Shown here one piece after another: positions 53,769-63,114 of a stretch of DNA of 64,000 nt. A program made the position numbers and the translations under genes. The stretch lies in contig JADJYX010000041.1 of assembly GCA_016719535.1 (NCBI GenBank), positions 124,001 through 188,000 of the forward strand, in the 5' to 3' direction. The first letter of the stretch is position 1; each line of letters begins with the position of its first letter. The notes beneath the pieces were generated by a model. That model saw only the letters and a list, made by a program, of their open reading frames with translations. It was not told the DNA's origin and searched no databases. The stretch is from Rubrivivax sp. GTDB taxonomy: Bacteria; Pseudomonadota; Gammaproteobacteria; Burkholderiales; Burkholderiaceae_C.

Positions 53769-54299
53769 ATGGCCAAGCGCGAAGCCCTTCGAGAACTGCA
53801 GAGCCGGCTGGCCCAGCGGCTGCAGGCCGCGATGACCGAAGTGCCGACGGCCTCGTGGCTGGCCGTGCACTGCGGCGGCCAGGGCCTGATCTTTCCGCTG
53901 CGCACCGCCGGCGAGATCTTCACCGCCGCCGGCGTGCTGCCGGTGCCGCATACGCAACCGTGGTTCCTCGGCGTGGCCAATCTGCGTGGCGGTTTGCACG
54001 GTGTGGTCGACCTGGCCGGCTTCCTCGGCCTGCGCCCGCGGCCGCTGGCGCTCGATAACCTGGGCGAGCAGGCGCGACTGCTGGCGCTCAACCCGGCCCA
54101 CGGCGGCCACTGTGCCTTGCTGGTCGACCGCCTGGCGGGCCTGCGCAACCCGGGTCAGCTGAGCCGGCTGCCCGACCCGGCCGGGCCGCGTCCGGCCTTC
54201 GCCGGCGCGCGCTACCGCGATACGCAGGGCCAGGTGTGGCAGGAGATCGACCTCGCCGCATTGGCTCGGCAGGAGCAGTTTCTGGGCATCGCCGCATGA
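53769..54299 (+). CDS. pilI: Chemotaxis adaptor PilI (CheW-like)
   Basis: 176 residues. CheW fold: LIFPLRTAGEIFTAAGVLPVPHTQPWFLGVANLRGGLHGVVDLAGFLG is the core that links receptor to kinase, followed by CALLVDRLAGLRNP. Couples the receptor PilJ to ChpA. Lies 21 bp after pilH and 55 bp before pilJ. Confidence 0.92.
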   Translation: MAKREALRELQSRLAQRLQAAMTEVPTASWLAVHCGGQGLIFPLRTAGEIFTAAGVLPVPHTQPWFLGVANLRGGLHGVVDLAGFLGLRPRPLALDNLGEQARLLALNPAHGGHCALLVDRLAGLRNPGQLSRLPDPAGPRPAFAGARYRDTQGQVWQEIDLAALARQEQFLGIAA

Positions 54300-54354
54300 G
54301 GTTGGTTGCGCGTCGCCCCCGACCGAGAAACCGCGTCGTACCGATGAGGACCCC

Positions 54355-56661
54355 ATGAGCTTCCTGGACAAGATCGCCGGATCGCCGCGCAAGACCGACA
54401 ACCTCCCGACGCTGGAAGACACCCAGACGCCGCCGCAGCCGGTCAACCCGATGGAAGAGACGATGCGTCTCGGGCCGGGTTCGATACTGCCGGACTCGAT
54501 CCTCAACCGCGGCGACTCGTCGATCATCTCCGAGGCCGCGCCTTCCGAACTGGCGGCCGAGTTCGGCGAGACGCGCATGGCCGGCGACCTCGACGACGCA
54601 TCGGCGTCGGGCCTGCCGCTGATCGGCCACTGGTCGACGGCCCGTCAGCAGCGCGTGCTGCTGGCCTTGTTCGGTGCCGGCCTGGTGGTGCTGATCCTGA
54701 TCGCGGTCGCGGCGCTCACCAACGCCAGCCGCAGCGCGACCCAGGTCGCCGCCGCCGGCCAGGCACAGACGCAGTCGCAGCGGCTGGCCAAGTCGGTGTC
54801 GCAGGCGCTGCTGGGCGGCGTGCCGGCCTTCGGCGAGGTGAAGGAAAGCGCCGAGATCCTGGCCCGCAACGTGCGCGGCCTGGCCACCGGCGACGGCGAC
54901 GTGCCGGCCGCGCCAGCCGCGTTGCGCGAGCAGGTGCAGGCGCTGCTGCCGCTCGTCGATCGCGCACAGAAGAGTGCCGGCGTCGTGCTGGCGCAGCAGA
55001 AGACGCTGACCCAGGTCGGTCAGTCGCTGCGCACCATCAACCGCCAGTCGGCCGACCTGCTGGAACTGGCCGAGACGGTGTCGTCGCTGAAGCTGCAGCA
55101 GGGCGCATCGTCGGCCGAGCTGTCGGCGGTGGGTCAGCTGGTGATGCTGACGCAGCGCATCGGCAAGAGCGCCAACGAATTCCAGACCATGGAAGGCGTC
55201 AGCCCCGAGGCCGTCTTCCAGCTCGGCAAGGACCTGAACTCCTTCAAGGAGATCTCGGACGGCCTGCTCGGCGGCAATGCCGAATTGCGCCTGCCCGGCA
55301 CCAAGGACCCGCAGGTTCGCGAGCGCCTGCAGCAACTGGTCAAGCAGTACGAGGAAACGCGCGGCCAGGCCGGCGCCATCCTGGCCAACCTGCAAGGGCT
55401 GGTGGCGGCGCGCGATGCGCACGCGACGATCGTGGGCGACAGCGAACCGCTGCGCCTCGAACTGGGCAAGCTGCAGCAGGCGTTGTCCGATGCCGGCGGC
55501 TTCGGCGCGCTGTCGATGGTGGCCTCGGTGCTGGCGGTGCTGCTGATGCTGGCCGGCGGCCTGGGCCTGCTGCGACTGTTCGTCGTCGACCAGACGGCGC
55601 GTTCGCAGGTCGCCGAGGCGCAGCGCCTGGAGGCCGAGCGCCAGGAGCAGGAGGCCAAGCGCGTCAACGACGCCAACCAGGCCGCCATTCTTCGCCTGAT
55701 GAACGAGCTGCAGACGGTGGCCGAGGGCGACCTGACGCAGCAGGCCACCGTCACCGAGGACATCACCGGCGCCATCGCCGATTCGGTCAACTACACCGTG
55801 GAGGAGCTGCGCACGCTGGTGGAGGCGGTGCAGAACACGGTGGCGCGCGTGACCGAGACCACGCAGCAGGTCGAGCAGACGTCGACCGAGCTGCTGGCGG
55901 CATCGACCGAGCAGCTGCGCGAGATCCGCGAAACCGGCGAGTCGGTGCTGCAGATGGCCGGCCGCATCAACGACGTGTCGGCGCAGGCGCAGCAGACGGC
56001 GCAGGTGGCGCGCCAGTCGCTGGAGGTCACCGAGTCGGGTCTGACCGCGGTGCAGAACACCATCGGCGGCATGAATTCGATCCGCGACCAGATCCAGGAG
56101 ACCGCCAAGCGCATCAAGCGGCTGGGCGAGTCGTCGCAGGAGATCGGCGAGATCACCGAGCTGATCTCGGACATCACCGAGCAGACCAACGTGCTGGCGC
56201 TCAACGCCGCGATCCAGGCGGCGTCGGCGGGCGAGGCCGGGCGCGGCTTCTCGGTGGTGGCCGAGGAGGTGCAGCGCCTGGCCGAACGCTCGGGTGATGC
56301 CACGCGGCAGATCGCCGCCATCGTGCGCACCATCCAGACCGACACCCAGGACGCCGTGGCCGCGATGGAGCGTTCGACGCAGGGCGTGGTCGAGGGCGCG
56401 CGGCTGTCCGACGCCGCCGGCTCGGCGCTGGCCGACATCGACCGCGTGACGCGCCAGCTGTCGGACCTGATCGCGCAGATCTCCGAGCAGGCCTCGCGCG
56501 AGGCCGAATCGGCCAACGTCGTGGCAGCCAACATCCAGCACATCTTCGCCGTCACCGAACAGACCGGCGAGGGCACGCGGTCGACCGCGCAGATGGTGCG
56601 CGAGCTGTCGCGCAGCGCCGAGGATCTGAAGGCCTCGGTGGCGCGCTTCAAGGTGGCCTGA
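54355..56661 (+). CDS. pilJ: Methyl-accepting chemotaxis protein PilJ
   Basis: 768 residues. An unusual cytoplasmic N-terminal extension of about 95 polar residues precedes the first membrane helix (about 97-120). The periplasmic PilJ domain runs to the second helix (about 383-408), followed by a HAMP-like linker and the signalling coiled coil. The conserved tip is TNVLALNAAIQAASAGEAGRGF (about 611). It senses surface contact or pilus retraction and controls ChpA. The C-terminus (SARFKVA type) lacks a CheR-docking pentapeptide. Confidence 0.95.
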   Translation: MSFLDKIAGSPRKTDNLPTLEDTQTPPQPVNPMEETMRLGPGSILPDSILNRGDSSIISEAAPSELAAEFGETRMAGDLDDASASGLPLIGHWSTARQQRVLLALFGAGLVVLILIAVAALTNASRSATQVAAAGQAQTQSQRLAKSVSQALLGGVPAFGEVKESAEILARNVRGLATGDGDVPAAPAALREQVQALLPLVDRAQKSAGVVLAQQKTLTQVGQSLRTINRQSADLLELAETVSSLKLQQGASSAELSAVGQLVMLTQRIGKSANEFQTMEGVSPEAVFQLGKDLNSFKEISDGLLGGNAELRLPGTKDPQVRERLQQLVKQYEETRGQAGAILANLQGLVAARDAHATIVGDSEPLRLELGKLQQALSDAGGFGALSMVASVLAVLLMLAGGLGLLRLFVVDQTARSQVAEAQRLEAERQEQEAKRVNDANQAAILRLMNELQTVAEGDLTQQATVTEDITGAIADSVNYTVEELRTLVEAVQNTVARVTETTQQVEQTSTELLAASTEQLREIRETGESVLQMAGRINDVSAQAQQTAQVARQSLEVTESGLTAVQNTIGGMNSIRDQIQETAKRIKRLGESSQEIGEITELISDITEQTNVLALNAAIQAASAGEAGRGFSVVAEEVQRLAERSGDATRQIAAIVRTIQTDTQDAVAAMERSTQGVVEGARLSDAAGSALADIDRVTRQLSDLIAQISEQASREAESANVVAANIQHIFAVTEQTGEGTRSTAQMVRELSRSAEDLKASVARFKVA

Positions 56662-56720
56662 GGCGCTGCGCGGGCGCACCGGTTCCCGACCCTTCCGTCA
56701 CCCACCCTCGCAGGACCGCC

Positions 56721-59700
56721 GTGGCCGATACCCTCGACAACAAGCCCACCGACGACCTGAGCGCGCTGGCCTGGGTGCACAGCGAATTGCGCCGCTCGCT
56801 CGATGGCGCCATCAAGTCGCTGCGCCGCTACCTGAAGGAGACGGAGTCGGCCGCGCGCTCCGACCTCGACAGCGTCGACCCGGCGGCACTGCGCACGGCG
56901 CGCACGCAGTTGCACCAGGGCGTGGGCGCGCTCGAACTGGTCGGCCTGCCGGCCGCGGCGCGCGTGCTGCGCGGTGCCGAGGCCGCCGTGCAGCGCATGC
57001 TGGCACGGCCGGCGACGGTCGACGAGGCCTCGGTGCACACGGTGGAGCGGGCCTGCTTCGCGCTGCTGGACTATCTCGGGCGTCTGCTGGCCGGCAAGCC
57101 GATGGCGCCGGTCGACCTGTTTCCTCAGTATGCGGCCGTGCAGGTGCTGGCCGGTGCCGATCGCGTGCACCCGGCCGACCTGTGGGAGGCCGACTTCGCC
57201 TGGCACGACCTGCCGACCGAGCCCGGCGTGGCGCCGCGGGCCGCCGACGATGCCTCGCGCGGCACGATGGAGGCCATCGTGCTGCGGCTGATGCGCCGCG
57301 CCGATGCCTCGGCGTGGACGCGGCTGTCGAGCCTGTGCGCCGAACTGGCCGCGGGCACCAGCGGCCGCGCCACCGCGCTGTGGCAGCTCGCCGCCGCCTT
57401 CGCCGAGGCCGAGGCCGCCGGTCTGCTGCCGCAGGGCGACGTGCACACCAAGCGCATGGCCGCGCGGCTGCTGGCGCAGTTGCGCCTGAGCGCCCGCCGC
57501 CAGGACGAACCGTCGGAGCGTCTGGCGCAGGATCTGCTGTTCTTCTGCGCCCATGTGCGCGAGGGCCAGCGTCCGACGCCGCGGCTGGAGGCCGTGCGCC
57601 GCGCCTGGCGGCTGGAGCGCGGCGCGCCACTCGACTACGAGAACGAACGCCTGGGCCGTTTCGACCCCGCCTGGATCGCGCAGGCACGCAAGCGCGTGGC
57701 CGGTGCCAAGGATGTCTGGTCGGCGGTGGCCGGTGGCGAGCAGCACCGCCTGCTGGCCCTGGGCGAACAGATGACGCTGCTGGGCGATTCGGTCGACCGC
57801 CTGTTCCCGGCCGGCCCGCAACTGTCGAAGGCGCTGCAGGACACGGCGGCCCAGGTCATGGCCGCCGGCGGCAACCCGCCGGCGCCGCTGGCGATGGAGG
57901 TCGCGACCTCGATCATCTACCTCGACGCCACGCTCGAGGACGGCGACCTCGACCAACCCGGCCTGGGCGAGCGCGTGCAGCGCCTGGCGCAGCGCATCGA
58001 GGATCTGCGCGCCGGCGGCGAGCCGCAGCCGCTCGAGCCCTGGATGGAGGAGCTCTACCGCCGCGTCTCCGACCGCCAGACCATGGGCAGCGTGGTGCAC
58101 GAGTTGCGTGCCTCGCTGTCCGAGGTCGAGAAGCAGATCGACCAGTATTTCCGCAACCCGGCGCAGCGCGAGGTGCTGATCCCCGTGCCCGGCCAGTTGC
58201 AGGCCATGCGCGGCGTGCTGTCGGTGCTGGGCATGGACCAGGCCTCGGCCGCCGTGCTGCACATGCGCGACGACGTCGACGCGCTGGCGCAGACCGAGGT
58301 CGACCCGCAGCAGGCCATCAAGGCCGGCACCTTCGACCGCCTGGCCGACAACCTGGGCGCGTTGAGCTTCCTCATCGACATGCTCAGCGTGCAGCCGGCG
58401 CTGGCCAAGTCGCTGTTCCGCTTCGATCCCGTCGAGGGCAGCCTGAGCGCGGTGATGGGCCAGAGCGAGCGGCCATCGGCCTTCAGCGACCTGGAACCGG
58501 CACCGTCGATGCCGCTGGCCGACGAGGTGCGTGCGCTCGCCGACAGCGTCAGCGCCGAGCCGCAGGCCGATCACGGGCCGGCCTTCGAGCGCCTGAGCCA
58601 GCGCGCGCTGGCTGCCGACCTGCCGGGCATGGCCGGCGCCGTCAGCAGCGCGCAGCGTGCGCTGGCGCTCAGCACCGATGCGCCATCGCGCCAGGCCGTG
58701 GGCGCCGGTCTGGCCCAGGCCGTCGACCAGCTGCAGGCACCGCCGACAGCGGCCGAACCGGCGCCCGCACCGGCACCCTTGCCGCCGGCGACGACCAATC
58801 TCGAGGACGACGCCGAGATGCGCGAGATCTTCCTCGAGGAAGCGCGCGAGGTGATCGCGGCCGCGCGCGCGTCGCTGCAGCAACTGGCCGACAGCCCCGA
58901 AGACCTGGGCGAGCTCACCACCGTGCGCCGCGCCTTCCACACGCTCAAGGGCAGCTCGCGCATGGTCGGCCTGCGCGACTATGGCGAAGCCGCCTGGGCG
59001 TGCGAACAGCTCTTCAACGCGCGGCTGGCGCAGTCGCCGCGCATGGACGCCGACCTCGAGGCCTTCTCGCACGACGCACTCGACCACCTGACGGCCTGGA
59101 CCGACGCCATCGCCGCCGGCGACGCCGGCCCGCGCGCGGCGGCCGCCATCGTGGCCGCGGCCGAGAGCCTGCGCGTGCACGGGCTGCGACGGCCGATCCA
59201 GGCCACCCCCGCGATGCCGGCCCTGCCGCCGGCGACCGCCGGGGCCGCACCGGCGCCGCCCGCGGCCGCACCGGCACCGCCCGCGGCCGATCAGCCCGAC
59301 TGGACAGCCTTGCCCGAGCTGGTCGAGCTGGCGGCCGAAGCGCAGCCCGAACCGGCATTCGACCTTTCGCCGCCGTCGCCGGCGATCGAATTGCCGGTGC
59401 TGGAGGACGTCCCCGAGTTGCCCGCCTTCGCGCTCGCTTCGACGCTGGCCGAGCGCGTGCCCGATCTGCCGCAGGCCGCCGACCTCGACCTCGGGGCCGC
59501 CCTGGCAGGCGAGTCGCCGCCACCGGCACCGGCGTTCGAGCTCGACCTCGGCGAAGCGGTCGAATTGCCGCTGCAGGGGCTGCAAGTGCCGGCGGCGGCC
59601 GAGCCGGCAGTCGATCTGCCCGACCTGGCCGATGTCGTCGAGGTCGACTTCGGCGCCTTCGACCTGGCGCAGGCCGCCGATGCCGGCGGCGAGCCGCCGA

Positions 59701-62700
59701 CCGATGCCGCGGCGGCCGAAGCCCTGGGCATCGGCGAGGTGACGCTGCCGCTGGACCGTGCCTTCGACGAGGAACGGGCCGCCGAAGCAGCGGCGGCGCC
59801 GACGGCGACGCCGGACCTGGCGTTCGACTTCGACCTCGCCGAGCCCGAGCCCGAACCCCCAGCGCCGGCCCGAGCCGCGGGCGAACCGGTGCTGGCCGAA
59901 GCCGAGCCGGTCGAGTCCGACGAGCAGGTGAAGCTCATCGGCGATCTGCGCATCTCGATTCCGCTGTTCAACATCTACCTCAACGAGGCCGACGAACTGT
60001 CGCGACGCCTGTCGACCGAGCTTGCCGAGTGGAGTCTCGAATACGAGCGCCGCCCGGTGTCCGAGTCGACGGTGGCGCTGGCCCATTCGCTGGCCGGCAG
60101 TTCGGCCACCGTCGGCTATGGCGAGCTGTCGAGCCTGGCGCGCTCGCTCGAACATGCGCTGCTGCGCTCGGCCGCACTCGGCCAGGGCACGGCCGCCGAC
60201 GCCGCGCTGTTCAGCGAGGCAGCCGACGAGATCCGCCGGCTGCTGCACCAGTTTGCGGCCGGCTTCCTGAAGCCGATGCTGCCCGGGTTGCGCGACCGTC
60301 TGGCCGATGCCGAACACCGGTTGGCGCTGGCTGCGGTCGAACCTGCGGAACAGGCGCCCGGCGGGCTCGAGGATGCGCTCGAGCGGACGGTCGAGACGAC
60401 GACACCGATGCCGGTGCTGCCGGCGCTGGCGCCCAGCTTCGGTGCTCTCGAGGCCCTGCCCGAGGCCGTGCCGATGCCACGCGCCGCGCGCGAGGACGCT
60501 TTTGACGACGACGAGGACCTCGAGGCCGTCGACGCCATCGACACCGAACTGTTCCCGATCTTCGAGGAGGAGGCCGAGGAACTGCTGCCGCAGCTGCAGT
60601 CGCGCCTGCGCGACTGGATGCTGCATCCATCCGACGGCGATGCGCCCTCGGCCTGCATGCGCACGCTGCACACCTTCAAGGGCGGTGCGCGCCTGGCGGG
60701 TGCCATGCGGCTGGGCGAAATGGCGCACCGGCTGGAAACGGCGATCGAGCACCTGGCGGCTGCCCCCCGGGTCGAAGCGGCCCAGGTCGAGCCCTTGCTC
60801 GCGCGTGCCGATGCCATGGGCGCTGTGTACGAGGCCCTGCGCCGCCCCGGCACGCCGGCTGCACCGATGCCCGCGCCGGCGGCCGTGCCGGCGCAGCCGG
60901 TGCCGGTGGACCTGCCGCCGGCCCTGGCCGAACAGGCCCTCGAACCAGCGGTCGAACCGGCGACCGAACCGGCGGCCGAAGCCCCCGGCGAACCTGCAGC
61001 CGACGGGCTGGTGCCCGACCTGGCGGCGGTTCCTGCCGTGCCCCTGCCGTCGATCGACTGGTCGCGCTTCGGCGCCGAGCGCACCGAAGCGCCCGCGGCC
61101 GACGAACCGCGAGCCGCCGCCGGCGCCACCGCGGTGCGCGTGCGCGCCGCGCTGCTCGACCGCCTGGTCAACCACGCCGGCGAGGTGAGCATCACGCGCG
61201 CCCGCATCGATGCCGACGTGCACCAGCTGCAGGGTGCCGTCAACGACCTCACCGACAACCTCGACCGCCTGCGCAGCCAGTTGCGCGACATCGAACTGCA
61301 GGCCGATACGCAGATCGCCTCGCGCATCGAGGCGGCCAAGGCGGCGTCGCAGACCTTCGACCCGCTGGAGATGGACCGCTTCACGCGCTTCCAGGAATTG
61401 ACGCGCATGATGGCCGAGTCGGTCAACGACGTCGCCACCGTGCAGCGCGCCGTGCAGCGCACCCTGCAGTCGACGGAAGACCAGCTCGCCGCGCAGGCGC
61501 GGCTGACGCGCGAGCTGCAGGACGACCTGCTGCGCACGCGCATGGTGGAGTTCGAGAGCCTGGCCGACCGCCTGTACCGCGTGGTGCGCCAGGCCGCCAA
61601 GGACACCGGCAAGCAGGTGCGGCTGGACATCGTCGGCGGCTCGATCGAAGTCGACCGCGGCGTGCTCGAACGCATGATCGGCCCCTTCGAGCACCTGCTG
61701 CGCAACAGCGTCGCGCACGGCATCGAAGCCGTCGCGACGCGCCAGGCCGCCGGCAAGGATCCGGCCGGCGAGATCCGCATCACCGTCACGCAGGAAGGCA
61801 ACGAGATCGGTGTCGAGTGCCGCGACGACGGCGCCGGCCTCGACCTGGGCCGCATCCGTGCGCGCGCCGAGGAACGCGGCCTGCTGCAGCCCGGCCAGGC
61901 GGCAAGTGACGCCGAACTGGCCAATATGGTCTTCCGACCCGGCTTCAGCACCGCCGCCGAGGTCACCGAGCTGGCCGGCCGCGGCATCGGCCTGGACGTG
62001 GTGCGCGCCGAAGTCAATGCGATGGGCGGACGCATCGAGACCGCCAGCTCCCCCGGCCAGGGCACGCGCTTCAAGCTCGTGCTGCCGCTGACCACCGCCG
62101 TCACCCAGGTGGTGCTGCTGCGCAGCGGCAAGCTGCAGGTGGCCGTGCCGTCGACGCTGGTCGAGGTCGTGCGCCGCGTGCCGACCGACGAGGTCGAGCG
62201 CGCCTATGCCAGCGGCGGCTATGCCATCGGCGACCAGCTGCTGCCCTTCTTCTGGCTCGGCGGCCTGCTGCAGCACAGCGCCCGCGGGCCGACGATCGGC
62301 CGCACGCAGCCGGTGGTCGTGGTGCGCAGCGCGGCGCAGCGCGTGGCGCTGCATGTCGACGAGGTGATCGGCAACCAGGAAGTGGTGGTCAAACATGTCG
62401 GGCCGCAGCTGGCGCGGCTGCCGGGCCTGGCTGGCGTGACGCTGCTGCCCTCGGGCGCGGTGGCGCTGATCTACAACCCGGTGGCGCTGGCGGCGCTGTA
62501 CGGCGAGGCGGCGCAGCGCCGTGCCATGGGCGCGCCGGCCGCAGCCCTGCCCGAGTCCGCCGAGGCCGCCGCGTCGGCCACCGCGGCGGCACAGGCGCCG
62601 CTGGTGCTGGTGGTCGACGATTCGCTCACCGTGCGCCGCGTCACGCAGCGGCTGCTGGCCCGCGAGGGCTACCGCGTCGTGCTGGCCAAGGACGGCATGG

Positions 62701-62975
62701 ATGCGATGGAGAAGCTGGCCATCGAGCGGCCGGCGATCATGCTGTCGGACATCGAGATGCCGCGCATGGACGGCTTCGACCTCGTACGCAACGTGCGCGC
62801 CGATCCGCGCCTGGCCGGGCTGCCGGTGGTGATGATCACCTCGCGCATCGCGCAGAAGCACCGTGACTATGCCGCCCAGCTCGGTGTCGACCATTACCTC
62901 GGCAAGCCCTACGCCGAAGACGAGTTGCTGCGGCTGGTGGCCCGCCACGCCGGTGCTCCGGCAGCGGTGGCCTGA
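56721..62975 (+). CDS. chpA: Pilus chemosensory hybrid histidine kinase ChpA/PilL
   Basis: 2084 residues. After a helical N-terminal region (about 1-560), phosphotransfer domains are seen with FHTLKGSSRM (His740), AHSLAGSSAT (His1122, degenerate) and LHTFKGGARL (His1317). Between the first two lies an acidic Pro/Ala-rich linker (about 815-1065) with repeated Asp-Leu/Phe-Asp motifs. Then come a CheA-type dimerisation and ATPase core (LRNSVAHGIEA at about 1660; GAGLDLGRIRARA), a CheW-like domain (about 1785-1920), and a receiver with VVDDS (about 1966), phospho-acceptor Asp2010 in MLSDIEMPRMDGF, and Lys in LGKPY. The central kinase for twitching motility; GTG start. Confidence 0.95.
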   Translation: MADTLDNKPTDDLSALAWVHSELRRSLDGAIKSLRRYLKETESAARSDLDSVDPAALRTARTQLHQGVGALELVGLPAAARVLRGAEAAVQRMLARPATVDEASVHTVERACFALLDYLGRLLAGKPMAPVDLFPQYAAVQVLAGADRVHPADLWEADFAWHDLPTEPGVAPRAADDASRGTMEAIVLRLMRRADASAWTRLSSLCAELAAGTSGRATALWQLAAAFAEAEAAGLLPQGDVHTKRMAARLLAQLRLSARRQDEPSERLAQDLLFFCAHVREGQRPTPRLEAVRRAWRLERGAPLDYENERLGRFDPAWIAQARKRVAGAKDVWSAVAGGEQHRLLALGEQMTLLGDSVDRLFPAGPQLSKALQDTAAQVMAAGGNPPAPLAMEVATSIIYLDATLEDGDLDQPGLGERVQRLAQRIEDLRAGGEPQPLEPWMEELYRRVSDRQTMGSVVHELRASLSEVEKQIDQYFRNPAQREVLIPVPGQLQAMRGVLSVLGMDQASAAVLHMRDDVDALAQTEVDPQQAIKAGTFDRLADNLGALSFLIDMLSVQPALAKSLFRFDPVEGSLSAVMGQSERPSAFSDLEPAPSMPLADEVRALADSVSAEPQADHGPAFERLSQRALAADLPGMAGAVSSAQRALALSTDAPSRQAVGAGLAQAVDQLQAPPTAAEPAPAPAPLPPATTNLEDDAEMREIFLEEAREVIAAARASLQQLADSPEDLGELTTVRRAFHTLKGSSRMVGLRDYGEAAWACEQLFNARLAQSPRMDADLEAFSHDALDHLTAWTDAIAAGDAGPRAAAAIVAAAESLRVHGLRRPIQATPAMPALPPATAGAAPAPPAAAPAPPAADQPDWTALPELVELAAEAQPEPAFDLSPPSPAIELPVLEDVPELPAFALASTLAERVPDLPQAADLDLGAALAGESPPPAPAFELDLGEAVELPLQGLQVPAAAEPAVDLPDLADVVEVDFGAFDLAQAADAGGEPPTDAAAAEALGIGEVTLPLDRAFDEERAAEAAAAPTATPDLAFDFDLAEPEPEPPAPARAAGEPVLAEAEPVESDEQVKLIGDLRISIPLFNIYLNEADELSRRLSTELAEWSLEYERRPVSESTVALAHSLAGSSATVGYGELSSLARSLEHALLRSAALGQGTAADAALFSEAADEIRRLLHQFAAGFLKPMLPGLRDRLADAEHRLALAAVEPAEQAPGGLEDALERTVETTTPMPVLPALAPSFGALEALPEAVPMPRAAREDAFDDDEDLEAVDAIDTELFPIFEEEAEELLPQLQSRLRDWMLHPSDGDAPSACMRTLHTFKGGARLAGAMRLGEMAHRLETAIEHLAAAPRVEAAQVEPLLARADAMGAVYEALRRPGTPAAPMPAPAAVPAQPVPVDLPPALAEQALEPAVEPATEPAAEAPGEPAADGLVPDLAAVPAVPLPSIDWSRFGAERTEAPAADEPRAAAGATAVRVRAALLDRLVNHAGEVSITRARIDADVHQLQGAVNDLTDNLDRLRSQLRDIELQADTQIASRIEAAKAASQTFDPLEMDRFTRFQELTRMMAESVNDVATVQRAVQRTLQSTEDQLAAQARLTRELQDDLLRTRMVEFESLADRLYRVVRQAAKDTGKQVRLDIVGGSIEVDRGVLERMIGPFEHLLRNSVAHGIEAVATRQAAGKDPAGEIRITVTQEGNEIGVECRDDGAGLDLGRIRARAEERGLLQPGQAASDAELANMVFRPGFSTAAEVTELAGRGIGLDVVRAEVNAMGGRIETASSPGQGTRFKLVLPLTTAVTQVVLLRSGKLQVAVPSTLVEVVRRVPTDEVERAYASGGYAIGDQLLPFFWLGGLLQHSARGPTIGRTQPVVVVRSAAQRVALHVDEVIGNQEVVVKHVGPQLARLPGLAGVTLLPSGAVALIYNPVALAALYGEAAQRRAMGAPAAALPESAEAAASATAAAQAPLVLVVDDSLTVRRVTQRLLAREGYRVVLAKDGMDAMEKLAIERPAIMLSDIEMPRMDGFDLVRNVRADPRLAGLPVVMITSRIAQKHRDYAAQLGVDHYLGKPYAEDELLRLVARHAGAPAAVA

Positions 62976-63114
62976 CCGGGCGACGTCTCCCGCGCACCGG
63001 CGCCGCCGTTGCACGGGGGCGGCTGGTGTGCGAAAGGCGTGCATTTCGATGTCAGGAATCTGCTGAAGCGGCCGAAAATCAGGCCTCGAAGCACTCATCC
63101 CCTGCCCGGGCACC

